This document shows, one piece after another, positions 44,597 through 52,721 of a stretch of DNA of 64,000 nucleotides. The notes beneath the pieces were generated by a model. That model was given only the letters and a program-made list of their open reading frames with translations. It searched no databases and was not told the DNA's origin. The stretch covers positions 2,480,001 through 2,544,000 of the forward strand of contig NZ_CP077107.1 in assembly GCF_019263745.1 (NCBI RefSeq). The letters run 5' to 3'. The first letter of the stretch is position 1, and the number at the start of each line of letters is the position of its first letter. This stretch comes from Methanospirillum hungatei. GTDB taxonomy: Archaea; Halobacteriota; Methanomicrobia; Methanomicrobiales; Methanospirillaceae. A program made the translations under genes and the position numbers.

Positions 44597-45595
44597 TTAT
44601 CTCTTGAGTCCATCGATAAGACGTGAGACCTGCATGGGTTTCATGTCAACATCGAAGGTATCATAGATGTAGGTTCTGACCTGCTGGACTGTTGGTTCCT
44701 GTTCCTTGAAAGCTTCCTTGACTTTTTCCAGTTGCTTATCGGTCAGTTTTTTCTTTTTCTCAACACGGGCTGCCTGTGCAGGAGTTTCGGTCTTACCTGA
44801 TGGAACATAGATCTTTCCATAGATGATCTCTCCTTTCCGTTTTCCATGGCGTTCGCCCATGTCACCAATCCAGACCTGGAACATCTGTTTTTTCCCGTCC
44901 AGTTCGACTTCTTCATCTCCCTTGTAGAGGTAGGTGGGCATCATCCGCTCGACCTGACCAAGGACAAAGATGTCTCCCTTGACCATCTGACCACCGACAC
45001 GGCCTTTTGCATTGCCACGGACGATGATCTTTCCCCCTTCTGCATGGGTTCCAAGATGAACATCTACATTGCCACCGATGTCAATGGTTCCGCCGATCAT
45101 GAAAGTAGCAGTGTCAGATCCTGCATTGCCCTTGACGGTGATTTTACCGCCCTGCATACCCCTCCAGTCACCACGGTAGGATGCACCCAGGTAATTTTTG
45201 GCATTTCCGTCAACGATAAACTCGCCGCCGGTCATACCAATGGCACAGAAGGAATCTACATTACCCTTTACATGGATCTTTCCTCCAGACATCCATGCAG
45301 CGGTATACATGTCAGTATTGCCCTGAACTTCGATCTCTCCGGCAGTCATCTTCATACCGATGTACTTCACCTTGTCAGTCGGGCCGGATATGATGATTTT
45401 CGTGTCTGCAGCAGTTGCTCCTCCTTTCCCTTCAACAGAGAAGTAGTCGCTTATCTTTGCAGTCGTGTTTCCCAGATGAACATGTAGTTCTCCGATCTGC
45501 TGAGCACTCTTTCCTGCAAAGTGGTCAGGAGTGACGTTTTCTGCTTCAAGGTATAGTTCTGAAACTTTGGTAAGGGTGAGTTTTACAATATCCAT
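44597..45595 (-). CDS. fwdC: Formylmethanofuran dehydrogenase subunit C with C-terminal extension
   Basis: 332 residues; ordinary FwdC is about 265-270. Residues 1-265 show the parallel-beta-helix repeats typical of FwdC (GGKIHVKGNVDS, GGEFIVDGNAKN, GGKITVKGNAGS, GGTIDIGGNVDV, GGKIIVRGNAKG). The extra 65 residues hold a Lys-rich linker (KKKK at 280-283) and a helical unit at 284-332 (LTDKQLEKV to VSRLIDGLKR) that resembles winged-helix units of transposases. FwdC is structural in the complex that reduces CO2 with methanofuran. Last gene of the operon fwdDBAC. Confidence 0.93.
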   Translation of the reverse strand: MDIVKLTLTKVSELYLEAENVTPDHFAGKSAQQIGELHVHLGNTTAKISDYFSVEGKGGATAADTKIIISGPTDKVKYIGMKMTAGEIEVQGNTDMYTAAWMSGGKIHVKGNVDSFCAIGMTGGEFIVDGNAKNYLGASYRGDWRGMQGGKITVKGNAGSDTATFMIGGTIDIGGNVDVHLGTHAEGGKIIVRGNAKGRVGGQMVKGDIFVLGQVERMMPTYLYKGDEEVELDGKKQMFQVWIGDMGERHGKRKGEIIYGKIYVPSGKTETPAQAARVEKKKKLTDKQLEKVKEAFKEQEPTVQQVRTYIYDTFDVDMKPMQVSRLIDGLKR

Positions 45596-45609
45596 TTCTT
45601 CATCACTCC

Positions 45610-47310
45610 TTAATTGGAATCTACCTCAATGACATACGGGTTTGGAACATAGTGGTTTGAAACCTCGTAATTGTTCAGGTTCATACTATAGAACTTGAGG
45701 AACTTCATCTGGACATCGCGTTCTACCTGTTTGTTCATTGGGATCTTTGCATCTACCCAGAGGGTACGCTTGTTTCCGTTGCTGATGACTTCGCCATTCT
45801 CAACAACCATGGTACCACTCTTGAAGACATAATCTGCAGCGGTGAATGCCTTTTCAATCTCTTCCGGATCCTTGATCTTGTCTTCATCAATGTTGAAGAT
45901 GGCAACATCTGCATCCATTCCCGGAGCAAGACCACCAAAGATATCATAGAGACCAAGTGATTTTGCAGGTCCGGCTCTGGTCATCTGGGCGAGCTCGAAC
46001 ATAGTCAGCTCACGGTCGATGGAAGCGAGGTTTGTTGCTGCAATGACTTTTTCAGAGTTTTTAAAGCCCTTGAGCATATCCTGACGTGACTTGTCAGACA
46101 TGAGCCATTTCATGATACGTGGGTACCGGGTGAATGGTCCTGCATTCGGGTGGTCGGTGGTGATAAACGTTCTCATCGGATCCTTTGCAAGGAGACCAAG
46201 TTCAAGACCAATTGCCCACTGGATGGCACAGACCTTGATGTTCGGGTCGTACACATAGGGCACGATTCCGGAGCTGGTCTCAAGTTCGACATCCACATTT
46301 GCCCACTTAAGATGGTTCAGTGAGGTAAGGTGGTGCTCGAACGGCCCGTCTGCAGTCATGGTGGTGGTCTCATCAAGCGTGACACAACCAAGGTCCATGG
46401 TCATGTTTTTGTTCTTATTGAAGTAGTCTGCAATCTCCTTTGAACCGGATTCAAAGTTTGCCCAGGAGTCGCCCTTGTAACTGTGGAACTGGACGTGGGT
46501 ATGGTGGAGAACCTGTTCACGACCGAACTTGTTGTTTGGTTTGACTCCTTCTGCAATCTTTAAGGTATCAAGAGTGGTCTCATAGTTACCCGGGTTCCCA
46601 AGGTTGTTTGAGTGGATGTGAATTGAGTGTGGAAGTCCCATCTTCTCGTTTGCAGTCAGAAGACCTTTTACGATCTCAGCTGGAGTGATGTCAAAGTACG
46701 GGACCGGATCGTTGACGGTTGTACAGTTCTCTCCCCATCCCCATGCTTCAGATCCACCTGGGTTGACGATCTTGATTGCATATCCCTTGGTTGTCTTGAG
46801 CAGCCAGGAGATGTATGCACAGACATTGTCCATCTCGTTGTTTTTCAGGTATTCAAAGACGAACCAGTTGTTTCCAAAGACCGGGAATGCTCCCTCGTCT
46901 ATGATTGGAGTGTCTTTGATCTCTTCGTGGACGTGCCGTGCATAGAGTGGGGGCATTGCTGCTTCCATGACGGTGGTGTATCCCATCCTGGCATATTCGT
47001 ATCCGGTCTTGAAGGTGGTTGGAATGGAGAATCCGCCCGCCATACGGGTATTCTTACCTGTTGGCTTGTAGGTGAAGAGTTTGTCTTCCGGACGGTAGTT
47101 TCTTCCTTCATTCACCTTTGGCCCTGCGACGTGTGCATGGACTTCAACTGCACCGGCCATGACCGTCTTGCCCTTTGCATCTATTACTTTTGCCTTGGAG
47201 GAGACCTTGTCTGCAATCTTTCCGTCCTTGATACAGACATCAGAGACTTCTCCTTTAATTCCCGTCTTTGGATCGTAGACCTTTCCGTTTTTAATGATGT
47301 ATTCGCTCAT
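45610..47310 (-). CDS. fwdA: Formylmethanofuran dehydrogenase subunit A
   Basis: 566 residues. Amidohydrolase-type subunit with a dinuclear zinc site that makes formylmethanofuran from formate and methanofuran. Ligands: H58 and H60 in VEVHAHVAG, Lys180 (AIKIVNPGG), which is carboxylated in the known structure, histidines in HSIHIHSNN and HHTHVQFHSY, and Asp in FITTDHPNAGPF. Second-last gene of the operon, 14 bp before fwdC and 13 bp after fwdB. Confidence 0.96.
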   Translation of the reverse strand: MSEYIIKNGKVYDPKTGIKGEVSDVCIKDGKIADKVSSKAKVIDAKGKTVMAGAVEVHAHVAGPKVNEGRNYRPEDKLFTYKPTGKNTRMAGGFSIPTTFKTGYEYARMGYTTVMEAAMPPLYARHVHEEIKDTPIIDEGAFPVFGNNWFVFEYLKNNEMDNVCAYISWLLKTTKGYAIKIVNPGGSEAWGWGENCTTVNDPVPYFDITPAEIVKGLLTANEKMGLPHSIHIHSNNLGNPGNYETTLDTLKIAEGVKPNNKFGREQVLHHTHVQFHSYKGDSWANFESGSKEIADYFNKNKNMTMDLGCVTLDETTTMTADGPFEHHLTSLNHLKWANVDVELETSSGIVPYVYDPNIKVCAIQWAIGLELGLLAKDPMRTFITTDHPNAGPFTRYPRIMKWLMSDKSRQDMLKGFKNSEKVIAATNLASIDRELTMFELAQMTRAGPAKSLGLYDIFGGLAPGMDADVAIFNIDEDKIKDPEEIEKAFTAADYVFKSGTMVVENGEVISNGNKRTLWVDAKIPMNKQVERDVQMKFLKFYSMNLNNYEVSNHYVPNPYVIEVDSN

Positions 47311-47323
47311 GATATGCTCTCCT

Positions 47324-48643
47324 TTAGTTTGCCTTGAGTTCTTTGACCCTCTTTAAGACTGCTTTCAGGAACTCTTCATCAGTCATCATTCCTTCCGGAG
47401 GTTCAACAACTTTTCTTGCTTCAATTGGGACATTGTCCATACGATAGCAGTTTCCACCTACTTCGACACCGACAAAAGCAACCGGGACGTGAACTTTACA
47501 TATTGTGGTGGTTGGTGTGATATGCGGATCAATTGCGACAGAGGGAAGTTTTGAGATCTCTTTTACGCACTGCATTGGGAAGTGTGCACCTGGGTCACTG
47601 CCAAGGACAAACATGGCGTCGATCTCTTTTCTCTTCAGGACTTCAATGGTACCTGTCTCACCTGGATTGTACCGTGCAAATCCTCTGGAAAGGTCGACAG
47701 AATAGGGGAATCCGAACTGCCAGCCGAGGACCTGACCTGATCCGGTCACATTGTAGTGTCCCCGCATTGCAATGATGGAGAACTTGGTATAGTCGTTGAG
47801 GTCTTTGGTCAGCATGATGGCTGCATCGATGTTATGATCCTTTCCAAGGGACTGGGTCACACCCATACCGAAAAAGATGACTCCGAAACGACCGGACTTC
47901 AGCATTTCCGCTGCTTCGTAGACCTTTTCTTTCGGGACTCCCGCAACGATATCTCCACTGATCTCCTGTCCACGGACTGCTGCTCGGAGAGCCTGGAGTA
48001 ATTCATAGTCATATCCCTGCTCTACCTGGAGGTGAACATCCGCAATACTTGCAGAATCGGTTGGCCGTGGGTCCACTACGATAATCTTTCTCTGTTTCTG
48101 ACCCTTTCCGGTGAAATATCCACGGGGGAAGATAGAATACCGGGACATGTGACGGGGGTGGGCATGGGCCGGGTTACATCCCCAGAAGATGATACGGTCT
48201 GCACGGTTCTTGACTTCTCCAAGGGTACAACTGGGAATACCAACATTCTGAACTGCAACAAGGGTGGTTCCGTGACAGACTGCTGCGGTGTTGTCGACAA
48301 GTGCCCCACACAGTTCAGCAATTTCATGTCCCACACTCTGTGATTCACAGTTTGTTGAGGACCAGCCGTACATTGATGGCTTTTTTGCATTTGCAAGCAT
48401 TTGTGCAGTATACTCAATTGCCTCATCGTAGGTGATCTCTTTAAATGATCCGTCCTCCTGAAGTTTTCGTGGACGGGTTACCCGGTGTGAATGATCAGAA
48501 GAATGAAGGAATTTCTCTGCTCCGATTGCACAGGCATTCTCAACATCTAAAATTTTCTTTCCTTCATCATCTGTGGTGACAATAAGATCGTCGCAAAGGG
48601 TTCCACAAAAAGGACATATGACATCAGTACATGTTTTTGACAT
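47324..48643 (-). CDS. fwdB: Formylmethanofuran dehydrogenase subunit B (tungsto/molybdopterin)
   Basis: 439 residues. Catalytic subunit that reduces CO2 to formate at a tungsten or molybdenum bound by two pyranopterins. The N-terminal [4Fe-4S] cysteines are C10-x2-C13-x3-C17 and C38 (ENACAIG). The metal ligand is Cys123 in AAVCHGTT; it is encoded as Cys, not as selenocysteine. The GHYNVTGSG and LGSDPGAHFP segments belong to the cofactor site. Overlaps the fwdD stop by one base. Mo or W preference is not clear from sequence. Confidence 0.96.
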   Translation of the reverse strand: MSKTCTDVICPFCGTLCDDLIVTTDDEGKKILDVENACAIGAEKFLHSSDHSHRVTRPRKLQEDGSFKEITYDEAIEYTAQMLANAKKPSMYGWSSTNCESQSVGHEIAELCGALVDNTAAVCHGTTLVAVQNVGIPSCTLGEVKNRADRIIFWGCNPAHAHPRHMSRYSIFPRGYFTGKGQKQRKIIVVDPRPTDSASIADVHLQVEQGYDYELLQALRAAVRGQEISGDIVAGVPKEKVYEAAEMLKSGRFGVIFFGMGVTQSLGKDHNIDAAIMLTKDLNDYTKFSIIAMRGHYNVTGSGQVLGWQFGFPYSVDLSRGFARYNPGETGTIEVLKRKEIDAMFVLGSDPGAHFPMQCVKEISKLPSVAIDPHITPTTTICKVHVPVAFVGVEVGGNCYRMDNVPIEARKVVEPPEGMMTDEEFLKAVLKRVKELKAN

Positions 48644-49044
48644 TATGCATCACCCCAGCATTTCGCACGGACAAGTTCTATTGAGTTTAATACTTTTTCC
48701 TTCTCAGCTGGTTCAATGGTAATCGGGACTCCCTTAAAAGTGGGCATGCCGGTGCTATAGGTTTCAGGACTGGTTACGCTGTTTGCCCAAGGTCCCATCG
48801 GTATAAAGGCAACACCCGGATGTGGACCTTGTGTTGCTTCGATTGCCTTGACTATTACCTCCCCATGTTCACTTTTTACTCTGACATTGGTGTTTTTCAT
48901 AATACCCAGGCGTTTAAAGTCAGAATCATCGATCTCGATGATCCCACAAGCTTTCATATACTTGTCAGTCTCTTTCCCGCCTTCCATTGATGCACCCTGC
49001 TGAATGGTGCGTCCGGAAATCAGATTGATGGAAATTGTGCTCAT
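48643..49044 (-). CDS. fwdD: Formylmethanofuran dehydrogenase subunit D
   Basis: 133 residues. Small beta-barrel that caps the cofactor of FwdB, with the conserved GPHPGVAFIPMGPWAN near residue 75. First gene of the operon fwdD-B-A-C. The start ATG is preceded by GAGGAGCATT. Its leader of about 110 nt contains four hairpins. Subunits F and G, which carry the electron-transfer clusters, are not in the window. Confidence 0.95.
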   Translation of the reverse strand: MSTISINLISGRTIQQGASMEGGKETDKYMKACGIIEIDDSDFKRLGIMKNTNVRVKSEHGEVIVKAIEATQGPHPGVAFIPMGPWANSVTSPETYSTGMPTFKGVPITIEPAEKEKVLNSIELVRAKCWGDA

Positions 49045-49185
49045 AATGCTCCTCGAAACGAATAAATCGCCGATGGGCGGTCATATGGCCGAAATGTCGG
49101 TTATATGATGCATGTACCGGAACATGCTGACCAGGGATTATCTGGTAGTCCCGTGATAACAAAAATTTCTCTTCCTACTATATAT
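49045..49185 (-). promoter_or_regulatory. fwd operon promoter and structured 5' leader
   Basis: A TATA box (TATATA, 49180-49185, minus strand) predicts a start near 49155 and a leader of about 110 nt. The leader is filled by four hairpins: 49068-49079 (CGCC/GGCG), 49081-49108 (TCATAT..CCGA/TCGG..ATATGA), 49110-49127 (GCATGT/ACATGC) and 49130-49146 (ACCAG/CTGGT). The ribosome binding site GAGGAG follows. Structure visible by inspection only, so energies are not known. Confidence 0.5.
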
Positions 49186-49485
49186 GCTAATTGTTTCTTG
49201 GATCTCAAAATGATTAATTTCTGGTGGGTCAGATTAGATATACAACAAAAAAATTTTTATTTTTCTTTTAATTTTATATTATAAGTTAACTTTAAATAAA
49301 TATTAAAAGTGATGATTTTCTATCATATTGTGGGCAAAGTTAATGCCTTATAATTACCATTGTGGGGATATTTATATTGGTGTTGCTATATGCCGCGCAG
49401 AATGCTGATTATCAGTGAAATCAAGGAAATTTGTCAACCATTCATTCAAATAAAAAAGACTATTAACTAAATATTGTTAATATTG

Positions 49486-49593
49486 TGATCCCATTGGTGG
49501 ATCATATGTTTTTTATTGATAGGCAGAATCATTCATGAAGGAAGAACTCGGGAAAATCCTTCACGAATTCGGGTTGATTCTGCCTCCATCACG
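49486..49593 (+). ncRNA. Structured element related to the one upstream of moeA
   Basis: First a hairpin TGATCC (49486-49491) / GGATCA (49499-49504). Then an 11-bp perfect stem AGGCAGAATCA (49521-49531) / TGATTCTGCCT (49575-49585) with an inner stem TGAAGGA (49536-49542) / TCCTTCA (49557-49563). The 3' part, GATTC-TGCCTCCATCACG (49576-49593), matches 39813-39831 on the minus strand with one inserted base. It is ~450 bp before fmdE and ~340 bp upstream of the fwd TATA, so it may be a separate small RNA rather than a leader. The rest of the 990-bp gap is AT-rich, with no coding frame I trust. Confidence 0.45.
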
Positions 49594-50008
49594 TTAAACA
49601 TGTGCCCGGTGATATGACCGAGCAATACATCATGGAAAGTACGGTCTAATAATCGTATCGGTTTTCTAGTGGATTTTGGAGAAAATCAGTGAAAAAAACT
49701 GTTTATAATTAAATATTATTCTTTTTTTTAACGAAATGTTAAATTCTTTAAATTCACATTCAATATTGCGTGATTAGATAATTATATTAGTTTAAATCAT
49801 CTTTTTATTCACTAAAAAAATTTAACTTGTTGTTGCCGGTTATACTTTCAATTATGAGGTGCCGCATACGATGAAGAATATTGGGGAAAAATTGGAGGGT
49901 AATTAAGTATGTGTCATAAATTTGATCTTATGGTTAGATTCTTTTAGTTCACTAATAGTAATTTCCGTGTTTTCTGTTCCTGTTTTTTGTAGGTAACTAT
50001 ATCAATTT

Positions 50009-50015
50009 GTATATG
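50009..50015 (+). promoter_or_regulatory. TATA box of fmdE
   Basis: GTATATG lies 24-30 bp before ATG 50039, so transcription would begin at or near the start codon, giving a leaderless message. No ribosome binding site precedes the ATG, which fits. Confidence 0.4.
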
Positions 50016-50038
50016 TATTGAAGTCAAATACTAATTGT

Positions 50039-50677
50039 ATGTCAGAACTCGGAGATGAATACACAAAAGAAGAAATTCTCTCTCTTTTGAAAGAAAAAGG
50101 ATATAATGGCCCTATTATTGAATGGTTTGACAAGTGTATCGATTTTCACACCTTTCCTGCAGCAGGTCTCCTCATCGGTATTTTCATGGTGGATAAAGCA
50201 CTTGATCTCCTTGGAGCAAAACCCGGAGAAAAACTCTATGCAGTCTGTGAAACCACGAAATGTGCCCCCGATCCTCTTCAGGTTATTACACACTGTACCA
50301 CTGGGAATCATCGGCTTAATGTTATACCCATAGGAAGATTTGCAATAACCGTGAACCGTCCAAGTACAGGCGACAATGCAGAAGGATTCCGTGTAAAAGT
50401 AGATCCGGCAAAACTTGTTGATACCCCTATACTTGAAGCATGGTTTGCTAATACTCCAAAATTTGATGGCATGACCATGAAAAAGAAATTGGTCGAAGAT
50501 ATACTGGACAAGGGCACAGGAATGCTTTCATGGGAAAAAGTCAGAATTCTTGTCAGTCATAAAAAGAAATGGAAAACGGTTATCTGCTCTTTATGTGGTG
50601 AGCCGGTTCCAGACAACATGGTGGAAAATGGCCTCTGCCCCGGGTGTGGAAGTCAGAAGTATTATGAAAAAATCTAA
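50039..50677 (+). CDS. fmdE: FmdE-family protein
   Basis: 212 residues. FmdE domain with FHTFPAAGLLIGIFMVDKAL near 38-57, the conserved ETTKCAPDPLQVITHCTTGNHRL near 80-105 (two Cys and a His, split here by residues between), and a C-terminal zinc ribbon (CSLCGEPVP and CPGCGSQ). FmdE is found in molybdenum formylmethanofuran dehydrogenase operons of methanogens; its function is unknown, possibly metal or cofactor handling. Located next to the fwd genes and the BtuCD-type transporter. ATG 50039 is used rather than the in-frame TTG 50018. Confidence 0.88.
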   Translation: MSELGDEYTKEEILSLLKEKGYNGPIIEWFDKCIDFHTFPAAGLLIGIFMVDKALDLLGAKPGEKLYAVCETTKCAPDPLQVITHCTTGNHRLNVIPIGRFAITVNRPSTGDNAEGFRVKVDPAKLVDTPILEAWFANTPKFDGMTMKKKLVEDILDKGTGMLSWEKVRILVSHKKKWKTVICSLCGEPVPDNMVENGLCPGCGSQKYYEKI

Positions 50678-50859
50678 TTTTTTAGTGTAATTGGATTTTA
50701 CAAAAAATTTGTTCTTTTTTATCCAAGTTTAATCCAGGTAATAATTACTAATTGATTCTCCCCCATTTTGTATATCCTGGTTAGATGTGATAATGATGAT
50801 AAAAATTTTCCTTACAATTAATAGATATTGACTATTTCTAATAATAGATCACTTATATT

Positions 50860-50881
50860 ATACCTGGCCTCCAACAGGTAT
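50860..50881 (+). promoter_or_regulatory. Inverted repeat at the start of the BtuCD-type operon
   Basis: ATACCTG (50860-50866) and CAGGTAT (50875-50881) are a perfect inverted repeat with an eight-base spacer, ending five bases before the permease ATG and including its weak ribosome binding site (AGGTATGAG). It could be an operator or a hairpin that hides the site. Confidence 0.45.
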
Positions 50882-50886
50882 GAGCA

Positions 50887-51924
50887 ATGGAAATCGTTCA
50901 CTCCGGATGGATGAATAAATACGGATTATCGGCAGGGATTGCAGGTATCATCCTCTCTCCCTTCATCCTTATGCTTATCTCATTATTTTTAGGTCAATAC
51001 TCCCTAGATCCGGTTACTGTTCTTATTATTCTGTTTTCACCGGTTTTTCATCCGGAGCCCACGTGGACTGAAGCTCAAGCAAATGTTATCTTTAACATAC
51101 GAATACCCCGGATTCTCGGCGCCTTTTTAATCGGAGGGGGACTTTCCGTTTCAGGAGCGGTCTATCAAAGTCTTTTCAGAAACCCGATGGTATCACCAGA
51201 TATCCTGGGAGTTTCTTCCGGAGCCGGATTTGGTGCAGCAATTGCAATTCTTTTCTCACTCCCACTTCTGGTAATTGAAGGATCAGCCTTTCTCTTCGGG
51301 CTCTTGTCTGTCGGGTTTGCGGTTACTCTTGCGAAGATTTACAAGGGAGAATCTATCCTGGTTCTGGTTTTATCAGGAATTATCATGAGTTCACTTTTTA
51401 CCTCCCTAATTTCACTGGTGAAATTTGTCGCTGATCCTACCTCAAAACTTCCGGCGATCACCTACTGGCTGATGGGATCGCTCAGTGCGGTGACAATGCA
51501 GGACATACTCCTTGGAGGAGTGTTTATTCTCCCAGGAGTTGCATATTGCATGCTCATCGGATGGCGACTGAACGTTTTTTCACTTGGTGATGAAGAGGCA
51601 GGGGCACTTGGGATAGATACCCGGCGAATGAAGTATATCCTGATCCTAATTTCGACGATGATTACTGCGTATTCTGTGTGCATATGTGGAATCATCGGAT
51701 GGATTGGTCTTGTTATCCCCCATCTCGGAAGAATGATGGTGGGACCTGATAATGGGTATCTTATTCCGGTTTCGTTCTTTCTTGGGGCCGCTTATCTCAT
51801 CCTGATAGATAATATCGCCAGGAATGCCACGACCGCTGAAATACCTCTTGGAATCCTCACCGCTATTGTGGGAGTTCCATTTTTTGCGTTTATCATGGCA
51901 AGACGTGATGTAGGGTGGACATGA
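50887..51924 (+). CDS. FecCD/BtuC-type ABC transporter permease
   Basis: 345 residues with about ten membrane helices, as in BtuC-like importers. Family motifs: RIPRILGAFLIGGGLSVSG, QSLFRNPMVSPDILGVSSG and PHLGRMMVGPDNG. Imports metal chelates (siderophore, heme, cobalamin) or, in the MolBC subgroup, molybdate or tungstate. The neighbours FmdE and MoeA favour an oxyanion or a metal-chelate substrate. Overlaps the ATPase start (ATGA). It is the only permease for four binding proteins downstream. Confidence 0.92.
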   Translation: MEIVHSGWMNKYGLSAGIAGIILSPFILMLISLFLGQYSLDPVTVLIILFSPVFHPEPTWTEAQANVIFNIRIPRILGAFLIGGGLSVSGAVYQSLFRNPMVSPDILGVSSGAGFGAAIAILFSLPLLVIEGSAFLFGLLSVGFAVTLAKIYKGESILVLVLSGIIMSSLFTSLISLVKFVADPTSKLPAITYWLMGSLSAVTMQDILLGGVFILPGVAYCMLIGWRLNVFSLGDEEAGALGIDTRRMKYILILISTMITAYSVCICGIIGWIGLVIPHLGRMMVGPDNGYLIPVSFFLGAAYLILIDNIARNATTAEIPLGILTAIVGVPFFAFIMARRDVGWT

Positions 51925-52700
51925 TGTTTTCAATAAAAAATGCAGGATTCTGGTACAAACCAGAACGAGAAATATTCAGGGATGTTACATTCTCGCTTGA
52001 GAGAGGAAAAATCCTTTGTATCCTGGGTCCGAACGGCATTGGAAAATCAACACTTCTGAAATGCTGTGGAAATATTCTCCCGGTAAGGACTGGTGAAGTT
52101 CGAATGGATGGAAAAGAAATTGAGCATTGGTCACGTAGAGAACTGGCTCAAAAGGTCGGGTATGTTCCGCAGGCTCATACCATTGTGTTTCCATTTTCTG
52201 TTCTTCAGCTTGTTCTTCTTGGACGAACTCCCCACATTGCCGAGTATTCTAGACCCGGCCAGAAAGATATAAAAATTGCAGAAGAAGCCCTGAAAAGTGT
52301 CGGGATTGAACATCTTCGGGATGCTCCGGTAAACCGGATAAGTGGTGGTGAATGCCAGTTAGCCATGATTGCTCGTGCCCTTGCACAGGAACCGTCCATT
52401 CTCATACTGGATGAACCGACAAATCATCTGGACTTTGGCAATCAAATACGAATCCTTCATATATTGAATAAACTTGCAAAGGAAAGGAGTATATCGATAA
52501 TCATGTCTACCCACTATCCGGATCATACCTTTCTTCTCTCCTGTCAGGTCGGAATCATGACAAACGGGATAGTGTCACTAGTGGGCCATGCTGAAGATGT
52601 GGTGACTGAGGATTCACTTGAAAAAACATATCAGATTTCTATAGGTATCCACTTTATCGAACCAGCAAAAAGGAATGTCTGTGTTCCCTCTTATCCCTAA
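51921..52700 (+). CDS. BtuD/FepC-type ABC transporter ATPase
   Basis: 259 residues. Walker A GPNGIGKST near 35, Q-loop YVPQAH near 80, signature ISGGECQLAMIARAL near 135, Walker B ILILDEPTNHLDFGNQ near 160. Short ATPase without regulatory domain, as in FepC and BtuD. The start ATG overlaps the permease stop (51921-51924). The pair is the energy-coupled part of the transporter. Confidence 0.93.
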   Translation: MMFSIKNAGFWYKPEREIFRDVTFSLERGKILCILGPNGIGKSTLLKCCGNILPVRTGEVRMDGKEIEHWSRRELAQKVGYVPQAHTIVFPFSVLQLVLLGRTPHIAEYSRPGQKDIKIAEEALKSVGIEHLRDAPVNRISGGECQLAMIARALAQEPSILILDEPTNHLDFGNQIRILHILNKLAKERSISIIMSTHYPDHTFLLSCQVGIMTNGIVSLVGHAEDVVTEDSLEKTYQISIGIHFIEPAKRNVCVPSYP

Positions 52701-52721
52701 AAAAGGGTAATTTACTCTTTT
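52701..52721. terminator. Bidirectional hairpin terminator
   Basis: AAAAGGGT (52701-52708) pairs with ACTCTTTT (52714-52721), with one G-U pair, between two convergent genes. A/T runs on both sides allow termination in both directions. Confidence 0.5.

Noticed and set aside
44846-45487. 213-codon open frame antisense to fwdC
   Set aside because: fwdC on the other strand is unmistakable; the antisense frame has no family signature or ribosome binding site and results from the codon bias of fwdC.
46627-47337. 236-codon open frame antisense to fwdA
   Set aside because: Same reason: it mirrors a conserved gene and has no recognisable protein features.
47324-48643. Possible selenocysteine in FwdB
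   Set aside because: The metal-ligand position is encoded as an ordinary Cys codon in AAVCHGTT; no in-frame TGA interrupts the gene.
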